Shown piece by piece: positions 44,901-53,096 of a DNA stretch of 64,000 nt. The stretch is from positions 43,494 through 107,493 of the forward strand of contig NZ_LJPW01000188.1 in the NCBI RefSeq assembly GCF_001400735.1, in the 5' to 3' direction. Position 1 is the first letter of the stretch. Each line of letters starts with the position of its first letter. Below the pieces are notes generated by a model. The model had not been told where the DNA came from. It saw only the letters and a list, made by a program, of their open reading frames with translations, and ran no database searches. The position numbers were made by a program, and so were the translations under genes. Source of the DNA: Pseudomonas caricapapayae. Its GTDB lineage: Bacteria > Pseudomonadota > Gammaproteobacteria > Pseudomonadales > Pseudomonadaceae.

Positions 44901-44948
44901 CGTGAGAACAGTCACGGCGTCGGCCTGAGCCTTAACTGGCAGTTCTAA
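41943..44948 (+). CDS. Subtilase autotransporter 1 (type Va secreted serine protease)
   Basis: A 1001-residue classical autotransporter. A signal peptide of the extended type ends near CSAYA. The passenger is an S8 subtilisin domain (about residues 45-375) with all catalytic residues: Asp in RIGALDSGFDPSHPEA, His in NDTHGTHVTGTMGA and Ser in SGTSMSAPHATGALAL. It is followed by a passenger-associated repeat (AGRLILEGTNTYRGDTLVNG) and a beta-helix spacer, and the last ~270 residues are the autotransporter barrel ending in LSLNWQF. Relatives are PspA/PspB and EprS-like proteases. A weak CAGGG precedes ATG. A paralogue follows directly. Confidence 0.94.
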   Translation: MRKSKRSGAVRYSFKPVASGALCALSFTVGCSAYADYVEQGKAGDAASWRSAEFQSDWGLGRIQADHAYAAGITGAGVRIGALDSGFDPSHPEATPSRYHAVTASGTYVDGSPFSVTGAINPNNDTHGTHVTGTMGAARDGVGVHGVAYNAQVYVGNTNQNDSFLFGPSPDPQYFKAVYGALADAGVRAINNSWGSQPSDVTYATEAGVRAAYAQHYNRGTWLDEAANVSRKGVINVFSAGNTGYANASVRASLPYFEPDLEGHWLAVSGLDSSNGQRYNQCGLSRYWCITMPGRLINGTVPGGGYGIKSGTSMSAPHATGALALVMERFPYMNNEQALQVLLTTATQLDGSITQAPTSSVGWGVADLERAMRGPGQLLGTFDANLGAGLTDVWSNNISDQALIQRQAEDTVEQAAWQQTLISKGWQNGVASTASQQDQADYATGTARAAAAAQRQYQGSLIKSGAGRLILEGTNTYRGDTLVNGGVLSVNGSLVSAVQVNAGGTLGGNGQIGGLTAGSGGIVAPGNSIGTLQVNGDVALEPGSTYAVELSSTASDRIVATGSATVSGANMTLALENATPVALSSAPIQSVVNRQYNVLQAASGVNGQFGSVTSNYAFLGGRLDYAATGVVLNVEQTSAFNSVAQTPNQAAVATAAEQLGAGNAVYENLLLTQNAAAARDSFQQLSGEIYPAIGSVLINDSRQVRDAVGERLGSSVFGTDGNTAAQDNVWLKALGAWGKTDSRDDTAGYTTSIGGLLAGVDGNIADDTRLGVVAGYSDSSLNMGSGTHSRASVDSYHLGAYIGHEIGALRLALGGAHSWHRIDAQRDVQVGGAAGKEKTRNDAQSTQVFTEAAYRIHLQPATLEPFANLAYVHLNTDSFTEKGDAAALSAGSDNRDAVLSTLGLRALKTIAITERQKVDLSGSLGWQHNLSDIDSEQHLAFASGGGSFGIESSPLVRDAALVGAHASVALSKDARISLDYSGQLASRENSHGVGLSLNWQF

Positions 44949-45042
44949 CCCCGGCAGTACCCAACCCCCAACCGAAAGAACGACGCGCATGCCGATGCAT
45001 GCGCGCGGAGATTCGTGCGCGTTAACTAAGGACGGTAGCTTG

Positions 45043-48000
45043 ATGAAAGATGCATTCACCACCCGACACACCTCTGTCAAACCCCTCGGTCAGGCCATTC
45101 GGGCCATCAACCGTGCCTCCTGCGGCGCGCTCGCCTGCTACCTGGCGACACTCGGCGTGGCTCATGCCGCACCTTATGTGGAAGCAGGGCAGGCGGGCAA
45201 TGCGGCCAGCTGGCGCAGTGCCGAATTCAACGCCGACTGGGGCCTGGGCGCGATCAACGCCGATCAGGCTTACGCCGCTGGCTACAGTGGCAAAGGCATC
45301 AAACTGGGCATCTTCGACCAGCCGGTCTATGCCCCGCACCCGGAGTTCTCCAGCGCCAACAAGGTGGTCAATCTGGTCACCAGCGGCATTCGCGAATACA
45401 CCGACCCGTACATCCCGGTGAAGGCGGGCGACGCCTTCCGCTACGACGGCGCGCCGACCCTGGACTCCGGTGGCAAACTCGGTAACCACGGCACCCACGT
45501 GGGCGGCATCGCCGGTGGCGACCGTGATGGCGGGCCGATGCACGGCGTGGCCTACAACGCGCAAATCATCAGCGCCGATAACGGCGACCCAGGCCCGGAA
45601 GACGGCATTGTGCTGGGCAACGACGGCGCGGTGTATCAAGCGGGCTGGAATGCGCTGGTCAGCAGCGGCGCGCGGGTCATCAACAACAGCTGGGGCATCG
45701 GCATCACCGACCGTTTCAGCAAAGGCGGTCGCGACCCGGCCTTCCCGCACTTCACCGTGCAGGACGCACAAGTGCAGTTCGATCAGATCAGTCAGATCCT
45801 CGGTACGCGTCCGGGTGGCGCGTATCAAGGCGCAATCGACGCAGCGCGCAGTGGTGTTGTGACCCTCTTCGCCGCAGGTAACGACTACAACCTCAACAAC
45901 CCCGACGCGATGGCCGGGCTCGGCTATTTCGTACCGGACATCGCCCCCAACTGGCTGACTGTCGCTGCGCTGCAACAAAACCCCGACACTGCCGCCGCTG
46001 CGACCACGCCGTATACGCTGAGCACCTTCTCCTCGCGCTGCGGCTACACCGCCAGCTTCTGCGTCTCGGCACCGGGCACGCGCATCTACAGCTCGGTCCT
46101 CAACGGCACCAGCCTTGCAGACCTGACCGTCGGCTGGGCCAACAAGAACGGCACCTCGATGGCCGCGCCCCACGTCGCAGGCAGCATGGCAGTGCTGATG
46201 GAGCGCTTCCCCTACATGACCGGCGCGCAGGTCGCCGAGGTACTGAAAACCACCGCCACTGACCTCGGCGCACCGGGCGTCGACGCGCTGTATGGTTGGG
46301 GCATGATCAACCTCGGCAAAGCGGTCAACGGGCCGAGCATGTTCGTTACCGAGGCCGACATTCCTGCCGAGTTTCGTATCGACGGCGCGTATGGCGACAG
46401 CCAGTTCATTGCCGATTTGCCCGGCGTCGGTGCGATTGTCGATGCCGGCAAACCGACCCAACGCACCTGCACCGGGCCGCAATGCGGGCTTGATGTGTGG
46501 AGCAACGACATCTCCGGCCACGGCGGCCTGACCAAACAAGGCATCGGCACGCTGGTGTTGAGCGGTGCCAACAGCTACAGCGGTCCGACTCTAGTGAATC
46601 AAGGACGCCTGGCCATCAACGGCTCGCTGGCCTCGGCCGTCACCGTCAACAACGGCGGCATCCTGGGGGGCAATGGCAGCGTCGCATCGCTGACCGCCAA
46701 TCAGGGCGGCACCGTCGCGCCGGGCAACTCCATCGGCACCCTGCAAGTGGCGGGCGACCTCAACCTGGCGCCGGGCTCGACCTATGCGGTCGAATTCTCA
46801 CCCACCGCCAGCGACCGCATCGTGGCGGGCGGCACTGCAACCGTGAGCGGCGCGAACATGGCCCTGTCTCTGGAAAACGACAACGTCGCACTGCTTGGTA
46901 ACAACCAGACCAGCAGCGTTCTGGGTCAGCAGTTCAACGTGCTACAAGCGGCGGGTGGCATTCAGGGTCAGTTCGGTTCGGTGACCGATAACTATGCCTT
47001 TCTGGACGGCAACCTGGCTTACACCGGCAGCGGCGTGACACTGGCCCTTGCCCGTAACGGCGACAGCTTCGCCAGCGCCGCACAAACCGACAACCAACGC
47101 AGCGTGGCCCAGGCCATCGAGCAACTGAATGCGGGCAACTCGGTCTACGAGAGCATCATCCTCAGCCAGGACACTGCCAGCGCACGCCGTGCGTTCACCC
47201 AACTATCGGGCGAAGTGCACCCGGCCATCGCCACACAATTGATCAACGACAGCCGCCAACTGCGCGACGCTGTAGGTGACCGCTTGCGCGTGGAAGGTTT
47301 GTACGACCAGCCGGCACCGGGCAGTGAAGACAACTCGGTGTGGGTCAAAGCGCTGGGTGCCTGGGGCAAAAACAGTGGCAGCAGCGACAGCGCCAGCTCG
47401 ATCTCATCGTTGGGCGGCTTGCTTGCCGGTGTGGACGGCCCGATCAGCGAGCACACCCGCTTGGGCGCGATGGCAGGTTACAGCGACACCTCGCTGAGCC
47501 TGGGCGACGACACCCACTCGCGGGCCTCGGCAGACAGCTACCACTTGGGTGCCTACATCGGCCACGAACAGGGCGCACTTCGCCTCACCGCAGGCGCATC
47601 GCACAGCTGGCACCGCATCGACGTGAAACGCGACCTGCAATTCGGCGCGTTTTCCGACCGTCAAAAGGTCAAACGTGACGCCCAGTCCAGCCAGGTCTTC
47701 ACCGAGGCCGCCTACCGCCTGAACCTGCAACCGCTGGCACTGGAGCCCTTCGCCAACCTGGCTTACGTCCACTTCGACAGCGACAGCTTCACCGAAAAAG
47801 GCGGTGCCACCGCACTCAAAGGCAGTGACGACACCCGCGACACCGTGCTCTCGACTCTGGGCATGCGCGCCGGAAACCGCTTCAACCTCAACGACACACA
47901 AAAACTGGACGTCTCCGCCAGCCTCGGCTGGCAGCACAACCTGAGCGACACCTCGTCCGAACAACACCTAGCCTTCGCCAGCGCAGGCAACAGCTTCAAC

Positions 48001-48159
48001 GTGCAAAGCGTCTCAATGGACCGCGACGCCGCCGTCGTCGGCGCCCGCGCCAGCCTGGCACTGGGCAAGGACGCACGCATCAACCTGGACTACAACGGCT
48101 TGCTGGGCGCACGAGATAAAACCCACGGTGTGGGTCTCTCGCTGGATTGGCAGTTCTGA
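45043..48159 (+). CDS. Subtilase autotransporter 2 (paralogue, variant Asp motif)
   Basis: A 1038-residue paralogue of the preceding gene with the same layout: signal peptide ending near GVAHA, S8 domain (about residues 50-430), PATR-type repeat (GIGTLVLSGANSYSGPTLVN) and a C-terminal barrel ending LSLDWQF. His (LGNHGTHVGGIAGG) and Ser (NGTSMAAPHVAGSMAV) motifs are intact. The Asp motif reads GIFDQPVYAPHPEF, with Gln in place of the usual Ser/Thr-Gly after Asp. ATG 45043 is chosen because AAGGACGGT lies upstream; the frame is open from 44989. The 94-bp gap suggests a shared transcript with paralogue 1. Confidence 0.93.
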   Translation: MKDAFTTRHTSVKPLGQAIRAINRASCGALACYLATLGVAHAAPYVEAGQAGNAASWRSAEFNADWGLGAINADQAYAAGYSGKGIKLGIFDQPVYAPHPEFSSANKVVNLVTSGIREYTDPYIPVKAGDAFRYDGAPTLDSGGKLGNHGTHVGGIAGGDRDGGPMHGVAYNAQIISADNGDPGPEDGIVLGNDGAVYQAGWNALVSSGARVINNSWGIGITDRFSKGGRDPAFPHFTVQDAQVQFDQISQILGTRPGGAYQGAIDAARSGVVTLFAAGNDYNLNNPDAMAGLGYFVPDIAPNWLTVAALQQNPDTAAAATTPYTLSTFSSRCGYTASFCVSAPGTRIYSSVLNGTSLADLTVGWANKNGTSMAAPHVAGSMAVLMERFPYMTGAQVAEVLKTTATDLGAPGVDALYGWGMINLGKAVNGPSMFVTEADIPAEFRIDGAYGDSQFIADLPGVGAIVDAGKPTQRTCTGPQCGLDVWSNDISGHGGLTKQGIGTLVLSGANSYSGPTLVNQGRLAINGSLASAVTVNNGGILGGNGSVASLTANQGGTVAPGNSIGTLQVAGDLNLAPGSTYAVEFSPTASDRIVAGGTATVSGANMALSLENDNVALLGNNQTSSVLGQQFNVLQAAGGIQGQFGSVTDNYAFLDGNLAYTGSGVTLALARNGDSFASAAQTDNQRSVAQAIEQLNAGNSVYESIILSQDTASARRAFTQLSGEVHPAIATQLINDSRQLRDAVGDRLRVEGLYDQPAPGSEDNSVWVKALGAWGKNSGSSDSASSISSLGGLLAGVDGPISEHTRLGAMAGYSDTSLSLGDDTHSRASADSYHLGAYIGHEQGALRLTAGASHSWHRIDVKRDLQFGAFSDRQKVKRDAQSSQVFTEAAYRLNLQPLALEPFANLAYVHFDSDSFTEKGGATALKGSDDTRDTVLSTLGMRAGNRFNLNDTQKLDVSASLGWQHNLSDTSSEQHLAFASAGNSFNVQSVSMDRDAAVVGARASLALGKDARINLDYNGLLGARDKTHGVGLSLDWQF

Positions 48160-48552
48160 TGGGTGATGCCTGCGGGGTGTAGTCGCCCCGCAGGCTCTAG
48201 ACACCTAGCGTGCCCACCGCTCCGCGTCAAATCCAAGCCATCACTGCCTGATAACTCACGAATCCAAGCTTTTGGCCAAATACCGTGAAGCGCACCGGGC
48301 AACGCTTCTGCCCGCAGGGCGTAGGAGCGAACTTGTTCGCGATCTGCCGGGGATCGGCAGTAAAACCTATGCGTGCGATACATCCTCTGCAAACCGAGTC
48401 TCAAGATCGGGCTATTCAAACATCTCTAAAAAATATCTCCTCAAACAACCCAAATCCCCAACAACCACCTCAAAAAACAAAATTTGATGGCTCATTACCA
48501 TCATGGTAAAACCTTGCAACAGACACTCGTCTGAACTCGCTAAGGAATAGCC
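48160..48552. other. Intergenic region with hairpin and REP element
   Basis: About 390 bases. A 10-bp stem GCCTGCGGGG/CCCCGCAGGC (48168-48195) just after the second autotransporter may terminate it, though no T-run follows. GTAGGAGCGAACTTGTTCGC at 48321-48340 is a typical Pseudomonas REP core, also found at 49834 and, reversed, near 56410. No gene seen. Confidence 0.7.
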
Positions 48553-48843
48553 ATGAAAAAGACAGGGATAGGCTTCGTCGCCATACTCGCATTGCTCTGC
48601 GCGTTCACCGCACAGGCCAGAGAAACCCAGGTCACAGACGCCTCAATCGTCAAAGCCATCATCCAGGAGTCCATCGACAGCTACTCCGGCAACTGTCCTT
48701 GCCCTTACAACACTGCGCGCAACGGCAGCAGATGCGGCAAGCGCAGTGCGTATAGCCGTGAAGGTGGTGAGGAACCGACTTGCTACAAGGAAGACGTTAC
48801 CAAAGAAATGATCAACGACTATCGGCGCCGCCTTAAAGACTGA
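48553..48843 (+). CDS. Small secreted protein with conserved cysteines
   Basis: A 96-residue protein with a clean signal peptide (MKKTGIGFVAILALLCAFTA-QA) and a mature part of about 72 residues holding four Cys (GNCPCPYNTARNGSRCGKRS and EPTCYKED), likely two disulphides. The NCPCPYNTARNGSRCG core is familiar from small exported proteins in many proteobacteria, but I know no assigned function. TAAGGA lies upstream of ATG 48553. It follows the two secreted proteases; a functional link is unproven. Confidence 0.78.
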   Translation: MKKTGIGFVAILALLCAFTAQARETQVTDASIVKAIIQESIDSYSGNCPCPYNTARNGSRCGKRSAYSREGGEEPTCYKEDVTKEMINDYRRRLKD

Positions 48844-48894
48844 TCGACGAGACGCAATGGCCGTCACCCACACGGCACGGCCATCACTCCGCAT

Positions 48895-49470
48895 TCAACT
48901 CAACCGAGAGGTGGGCAAAACCGCCCGCCACCAGGGCCTGTCCAAACTACGTGGCCGCGTGTCGACCTGCATCTGCGGATGCGCCAGCAACATCGGCATA
49001 TCCCGCAACCGTATCCACGGCTCGCTGTGCCAGTGCAACATACTCACCGACAAACCCGGCCACTGCAGCATGCTCAGGTTCGGCGTGCAGTCATCGAACG
49101 GCACCTGCCCATCCCGCAACGCAGGCACCACCTCATGGGTAAGCCATTGCCGCAACCCACGATTCTCCGCGTGATAGTGATGCACCATCATCGCGTACGC
49201 GCCCGACTCACTGACCATCAACTCCGGCTCTGCTTTGCCATGCAGATCGAGCGTGATCATCCGGTGCTGGTCAGCGTCCAGCTTGCGCAACGTCCGCTCG
49301 TTCAAAGGCCAGCCAATCATGCGACCCAGATCGCGGGCGCTGAACCAGGGTTGGTTTTCGAGGAGGAGGGCGAGGAGTGGGCGGTTGTGGCGGTGGAAGG
49401 GGGGTGGGGTGAAACCGGTAAAATCCTCGTGTGCCTCACGAGCACTGCCCCGGAATAGATTGCTTAACAT
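48895..49470 (-). CDS. Orphan BRO-N domain protein (phage antirepressor-like)
   Basis: A 191-residue protein whose residues about 35-115 form a BRO-N domain: WFSARDLGRMIGWPLNERTL, LMVSESGAYAMMVHHYHAEN and RQWLTHEVVPALRDGQ. BRO-N proteins are DNA-binding antirepressors of phages and baculoviruses. No other phage gene is nearby, so this is a lone cargo gene or remnant. GAGGT before ATG 49468-49470 supports expression. It converges on the small secreted-protein gene and borders the defence island. Confidence 0.84.
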   Translation of the reverse strand: MLSNLFRGSAREAHEDFTGFTPPPFHRHNRPLLALLLENQPWFSARDLGRMIGWPLNERTLRKLDADQHRMITLDLHGKAEPELMVSESGAYAMMVHHYHAENRGLRQWLTHEVVPALRDGQVPFDDCTPNLSMLQWPGLSVSMLHWHSEPWIRLRDMPMLLAHPQMQVDTRPRSLDRPWWRAVLPTSRLS

Positions 49471-50126
49471 GCTGACCTCTACGTATGAGCTGAAATAACG
49501 TTAAAGACCAACGTAGAGCGGGCGTAAGAAATCCCAACTGAGTGGCTCAGCAAAGCCGAGATTCCCGTTCAGTCAGAACGACTGGAATCTGTGGCTAATG
49601 CTTGAACTCATTGTGTCTACGTTGGGCGTTTCTTAGGCACCGGCGCATACGATACGGGGGGTAGCGATATTTAGATATCGGACTGGGGAGGGTGAGGCTG
49701 TCAGGGGTTTCCGATCTTTCAGGCGTGCATCGGATCTCAGCAACCCATATCGTTCCAACGCTCCGCGCTCATCGTTAGACACAAGTCCTGAAGAGCCCGC
49801 AAATGGGGACATTCAGGCTTCTGCCCGTAGGGCGTGGGAGCGAACTTGTTCGCGAAGACGATGTTTTAGGCGCTGCATTTTCGGCGACTATCCGGCCCTT
49901 TCGCGAACAATGCGGATCGCCGCCCCGGTCGCTCTTACGGCCCTCGGCCAGAATCAAAAGCGGACTTGTGTATAACGATGAGCGCTCCGCGTGGGAATAC
50001 AGTTCGCGACGCTCCGCGTCGCAGTCTCAAGGCAGCCACATAAACACGACGCCACCGACGCTTCGCTTTACCCATGCTGGCAATCTAGATACTGTTGTCG
50101 GACTTTTCCTACAAGGACGTTCGGCA
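49471..50126. repeat. Repeat-rich intergenic region before the defence island
   Basis: About 655 bases with no supported gene. It holds a REP core GTGGGAGCGAACTTGTTCGC (49834-49853) and a degenerate BIME unit (about 49978-50026: GCGCTCCGCGTGGGAATACA, then CGACGCTCCGCGTCG). CAACGTAGA with TAAGAAA at about 49510-49530 recurs inverted at about 49615-49637. This is the left border of the mcrBC-avcD block. Confidence 0.75.
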
Positions 50127-51674
50127 ATGCCTTCGCTCAATCAGATTTTCTTCGGTCCGCCCGGTACGGGGAAAACCTACGCCACAGTCGAAGCGACGTT
50201 GCAGATCCTTGATCAGCCTTTTCTTGCTAAAAATGCTGGTAGCCGATCAGCGCTGAAGGCTCGTTTCGACGAACTGCTCGCAGCAGGCGACGTGCGCTTT
50301 GTGACCTTTCATCAGAGCTTTAGCTATGAAGATTTTGTCGAAGGGCTACGCGCTACAACTGACGAGCAAGGTCAGATCCGTTACGAAGTGGTATCTGGCG
50401 TCTTCAAGAGCCTTTGCGAGTCAGTTGCGACTGAACTGAGCGGAAAGTACCGTGCATTCAAGGTCGGTGATCGCTACGGCACGGGCTATAAGGTAATTCG
50501 AGCAAATGACGATATTCTTGAGTTAGAAAAGCCAAAAGGCAAAAAATTTGGCCTTGCTATGAGTTTACTTAGTGCTCTGGCTGATGACGTTTCTCAAGGA
50601 GTACTGAGTGTTAATGATTTGAGCACAGGTAATTGGGAGGAAAAACTACCGAACTCTACTCATGATCCTTACTTGGTCAAAGGTTATCGTAATATCGTTC
50701 CCGTATTGATTGAACACATGCTCGGCAAGCGAAATGAAGATTTCCGGACGTCAAAGGTCGCTCAGAGTGAACGGCCAAAAGTGCTCATCATTGATGAGAT
50801 CAACCGAGGCAACGTCTCGCGCATCTTCGGCGAGCTGATCACCCTCATCGAACCCTCCAAGCGTGCGGGCGCATCAGAGGCTCTCGAGGTCATGATGCCC
50901 TACTCGAAGGAGCGCTTCAGCATCCCCGGCAATATCCACTTGATCGGCACCATGAACACGGCTGACCGATCCTTGGCCGCGCTGGACATCGCCCTGCGTC
51001 GTCGCTTCACCTTCATCGAAGTCCCGCCTAATCCAGAGTTGCTTGATGAAGTGGAAGTTGATGGCATCGCCATCGACGAATTGCTCAGCGTGATGAATCA
51101 ACGCATAGCGGCCCTGCTTGATCGAGACCACTGCCTTGGCCACGCTTACTTTATGCCGCTCAAAGATGAGCCTACGTTGGCGCGGTTGGAAGGTATTTTC
51201 CGCGAACAAATCCTGCCACTGCTTCAGGAGTATTTCTTCGAAGATTGGCAGCGCATCCAGTGGGTTCTCAACGACCAACGCAAAGCTCCGGAAAATAGTT
51301 TTCTGATTCAGCCGAGCCAAGACCTCATTTCGTTGTTTGGGGATACGGTCACGGTTGGCCAGAGCAATGAACGTTGGGAGCTGAATCTGCCAGCGTTCCA
51401 GAGGATTGAATCGTATCTTGGTGTGATTGATCACAACCTAAAGGTAGGTGCGCCGCTGGAAGCTAAGGACGTTAGAACGGATGGGGTAGATATAAGGCAG
51501 TCTGCCGATGGTCGCATCGATGTGTATCGCGGAGGTCAGCACATTAAGCCCGCGAAGCCGCTGTTGCGCGAACTTGCGAGCAAGCACGGCATCTCCATTA
51601 CGTCCGCGTCGGGTAGCGAGCTGAATACGCGAAGCCTCGGACGCAAGATCGTTAAGTTTCTCAGCGAGCAGTAG
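50127..51674 (+). CDS. mcrB: McrB-type GTPase/AAA+ restriction subunit
   Basis: A 515-residue McrB-family AAA+ motor. Walker A is GPPGTGKT (residues 10-17), the Walker B region is VLIIDEINRGNVSRIFGEL, and the McrB sensor/arginine-finger block is GTMNTADRSLAALDIALRRR. The FHQSFSYEDFVEG motif is McrB-typical. The protein begins directly with the AAA+ core; the N-terminal modified-DNA-binding domain of E. coli McrB is missing. An insert (about residues 95-205) and a C-terminal ~110-residue extension are the likely specificity parts. ATG 50127 has AAGGA upstream; the frame is open from 49803 through repeats. It is followed two bases later by mcrC. Confidence 0.92.
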   Translation: MPSLNQIFFGPPGTGKTYATVEATLQILDQPFLAKNAGSRSALKARFDELLAAGDVRFVTFHQSFSYEDFVEGLRATTDEQGQIRYEVVSGVFKSLCESVATELSGKYRAFKVGDRYGTGYKVIRANDDILELEKPKGKKFGLAMSLLSALADDVSQGVLSVNDLSTGNWEEKLPNSTHDPYLVKGYRNIVPVLIEHMLGKRNEDFRTSKVAQSERPKVLIIDEINRGNVSRIFGELITLIEPSKRAGASEALEVMMPYSKERFSIPGNIHLIGTMNTADRSLAALDIALRRRFTFIEVPPNPELLDEVEVDGIAIDELLSVMNQRIAALLDRDHCLGHAYFMPLKDEPTLARLEGIFREQILPLLQEYFFEDWQRIQWVLNDQRKAPENSFLIQPSQDLISLFGDTVTVGQSNERWELNLPAFQRIESYLGVIDHNLKVGAPLEAKDVRTDGVDIRQSADGRIDVYRGGQHIKPAKPLLRELASKHGISITSASGSELNTRSLGRKIVKFLSEQ

Positions 51675-51676
51675 GG

Positions 51677-52981
51677 GTGAAAACTACCGTTACGGTCCGA
51701 GAATATGCCCGACTGACGACCGGCAATATTCCCAACCCGACGCTCGATGTAGCCCAAGTGTCGCCCTCGGCTTTCGACTGGCTCTGCGAAACCAGTTCAC
51801 GTTTTAGCAAAGCCGGCGCAGCGCTGGTGCAAGTTGAAGGCCGTCGCTGGCTGAAACTCGACAATTACGTTGGTGCGCTCGAAACACCCTGCGGCACGCG
51901 AATCGAAATCCTGCCCAAGCATTTCGAACAAGGTGACTGTATCCAGCAGAGCCGTGCTCTACTCAGGCGCATGATTCAGAAGTCACTGGACCTGCCAACG
52001 CGCAAAGTCGGTGCAACCGCGTTGCAGCGCTTCGATGCACCTTTGACTGAATGGGTGATGAGCAGCTTTCTAGAAGCCCTCGACCACCTCATCAAACGCG
52101 GCCTTCGCTTCGACTACCAGCGCGTGGAAGAAGAACAGCGGTATCTACGCGGTCAACTCAACACCGCCAGCCAGATGCGTCAACCTCCTGGCCGACAGCA
52201 CCACTTCCAAATTCGTCACGACGTATTCCTGCCCGACCGGCCCGAGAACCGCCTTCTCAAAACAGCGTTAGACATCGTTTGTAAAACTACTCAAGACCCC
52301 GGTAACTGGCGCCTCTCCCACGAACTGCGCTCAGTATTGCTAGAGATCCCATACAGCCGAGACACCACTCAAGATTTCAAACAGTGGCGTCACGACCGGC
52401 TGATGGCTCACTACCAGCCGGTAAAGCCGTGGTGTGAACTCATCATCCAACAGCAAACGCCACTGGCGATTGCGGGTGAATGGCAGGGCATGAGCTTACT
52501 GTTCCCGATGGAGAAGCTGTTTGAACGCTACGTGGCTGCGTGCCTGAAAGATTCGCTGCCGCCAGATGCGACCCTGCATACCCAGCGCAGCAGTGAGTAT
52601 CTGTGTACTCATGAGGACAAGAAGGCTTTTCTGCTACGGCCTGATCTGATGATTACGCAGGGAGAGAAGAGCTGGGTTCTGGACACTAAATGGAAGCGGC
52701 TCGACAGCGAGATGGGGAGCAAAAATTACGGCCTGAGCCAGGCTGATTTTTATCAGCTGTTTGCGTATGGGCAGAAGTATCTGGGCGGGCAGGGGGATTT
52801 GGTGCTGATCTATCCGAAGCGCGGGGCGTTTCAGGAGGCGCTGCCGGTTTTTGAGTTCTCGGAGAGGTTGCGGTTGTGGGTGGTGCCGTTTGATCTTGAG
52901 TTTGGTTATACGCAAGTATCTATAGACTTGGCAGGCATCAATCTCAAGCGAAATGTCTCGTTAGTACAGAATCCGATTTGA
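51677..52981 (+). CDS. mcrC: McrC endonuclease subunit
   Basis: A 434-residue McrC-family nuclease, partner of McrB in cutting modified foreign DNA. An N-terminal McrC domain (about residues 1-160; WLKLDNYVGALETPCGTRIE, ILPKHFEQGD) precedes a C-terminal PD-(D/E)XK nuclease: Asp323 (LLRPDLMI), then Asp336-Thr-Lys338 (VLDTKWKRL), and a downstream YQLFAYGQKY helix. The start is GTG 51677, two bases after the mcrB stop, with the end of mcrB (GTAGGG) acting as ribosome-binding site. All catalytic residues are present. Confidence 0.93.
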   Translation: MKTTVTVREYARLTTGNIPNPTLDVAQVSPSAFDWLCETSSRFSKAGAALVQVEGRRWLKLDNYVGALETPCGTRIEILPKHFEQGDCIQQSRALLRRMIQKSLDLPTRKVGATALQRFDAPLTEWVMSSFLEALDHLIKRGLRFDYQRVEEEQRYLRGQLNTASQMRQPPGRQHHFQIRHDVFLPDRPENRLLKTALDIVCKTTQDPGNWRLSHELRSVLLEIPYSRDTTQDFKQWRHDRLMAHYQPVKPWCELIIQQQTPLAIAGEWQGMSLLFPMEKLFERYVAACLKDSLPPDATLHTQRSSEYLCTHEDKKAFLLRPDLMITQGEKSWVLDTKWKRLDSEMGSKNYGLSQADFYQLFAYGQKYLGGQGDLVLIYPKRGAFQEALPVFEFSERLRLWVVPFDLEFGYTQVSIDLAGINLKRNVSLVQNPI

Positions 52982-53096
52982 GTGCGTTGCAAAAATTCCA
53001 AATAGGTATATGAAAGCGATACGTACTGGTAGATACTGATGGTTGCGATATGCACTCATTGAAGTGATAAATTTCATTAAAACTCAAGGACGGTAA
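52982..53096 (+). promoter_or_regulatory. Leader of the AvcD gene, candidate antitoxin-RNA locus
   Basis: A 115-base AT-rich gap between mcrC and the deaminase gene. It contains short repeats (GCGATA twice, ATACTG/GTACTG) and a possible hairpin CACT-CATTGA-AGTG. In known avcID systems a small RNA (AvcI) encoded at the 5' side of avcD inhibits the deaminase, so this is where one would be expected; no AvcI homology can be judged by eye. AAGGACGG precedes ATG 53097. Confidence 0.35.
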
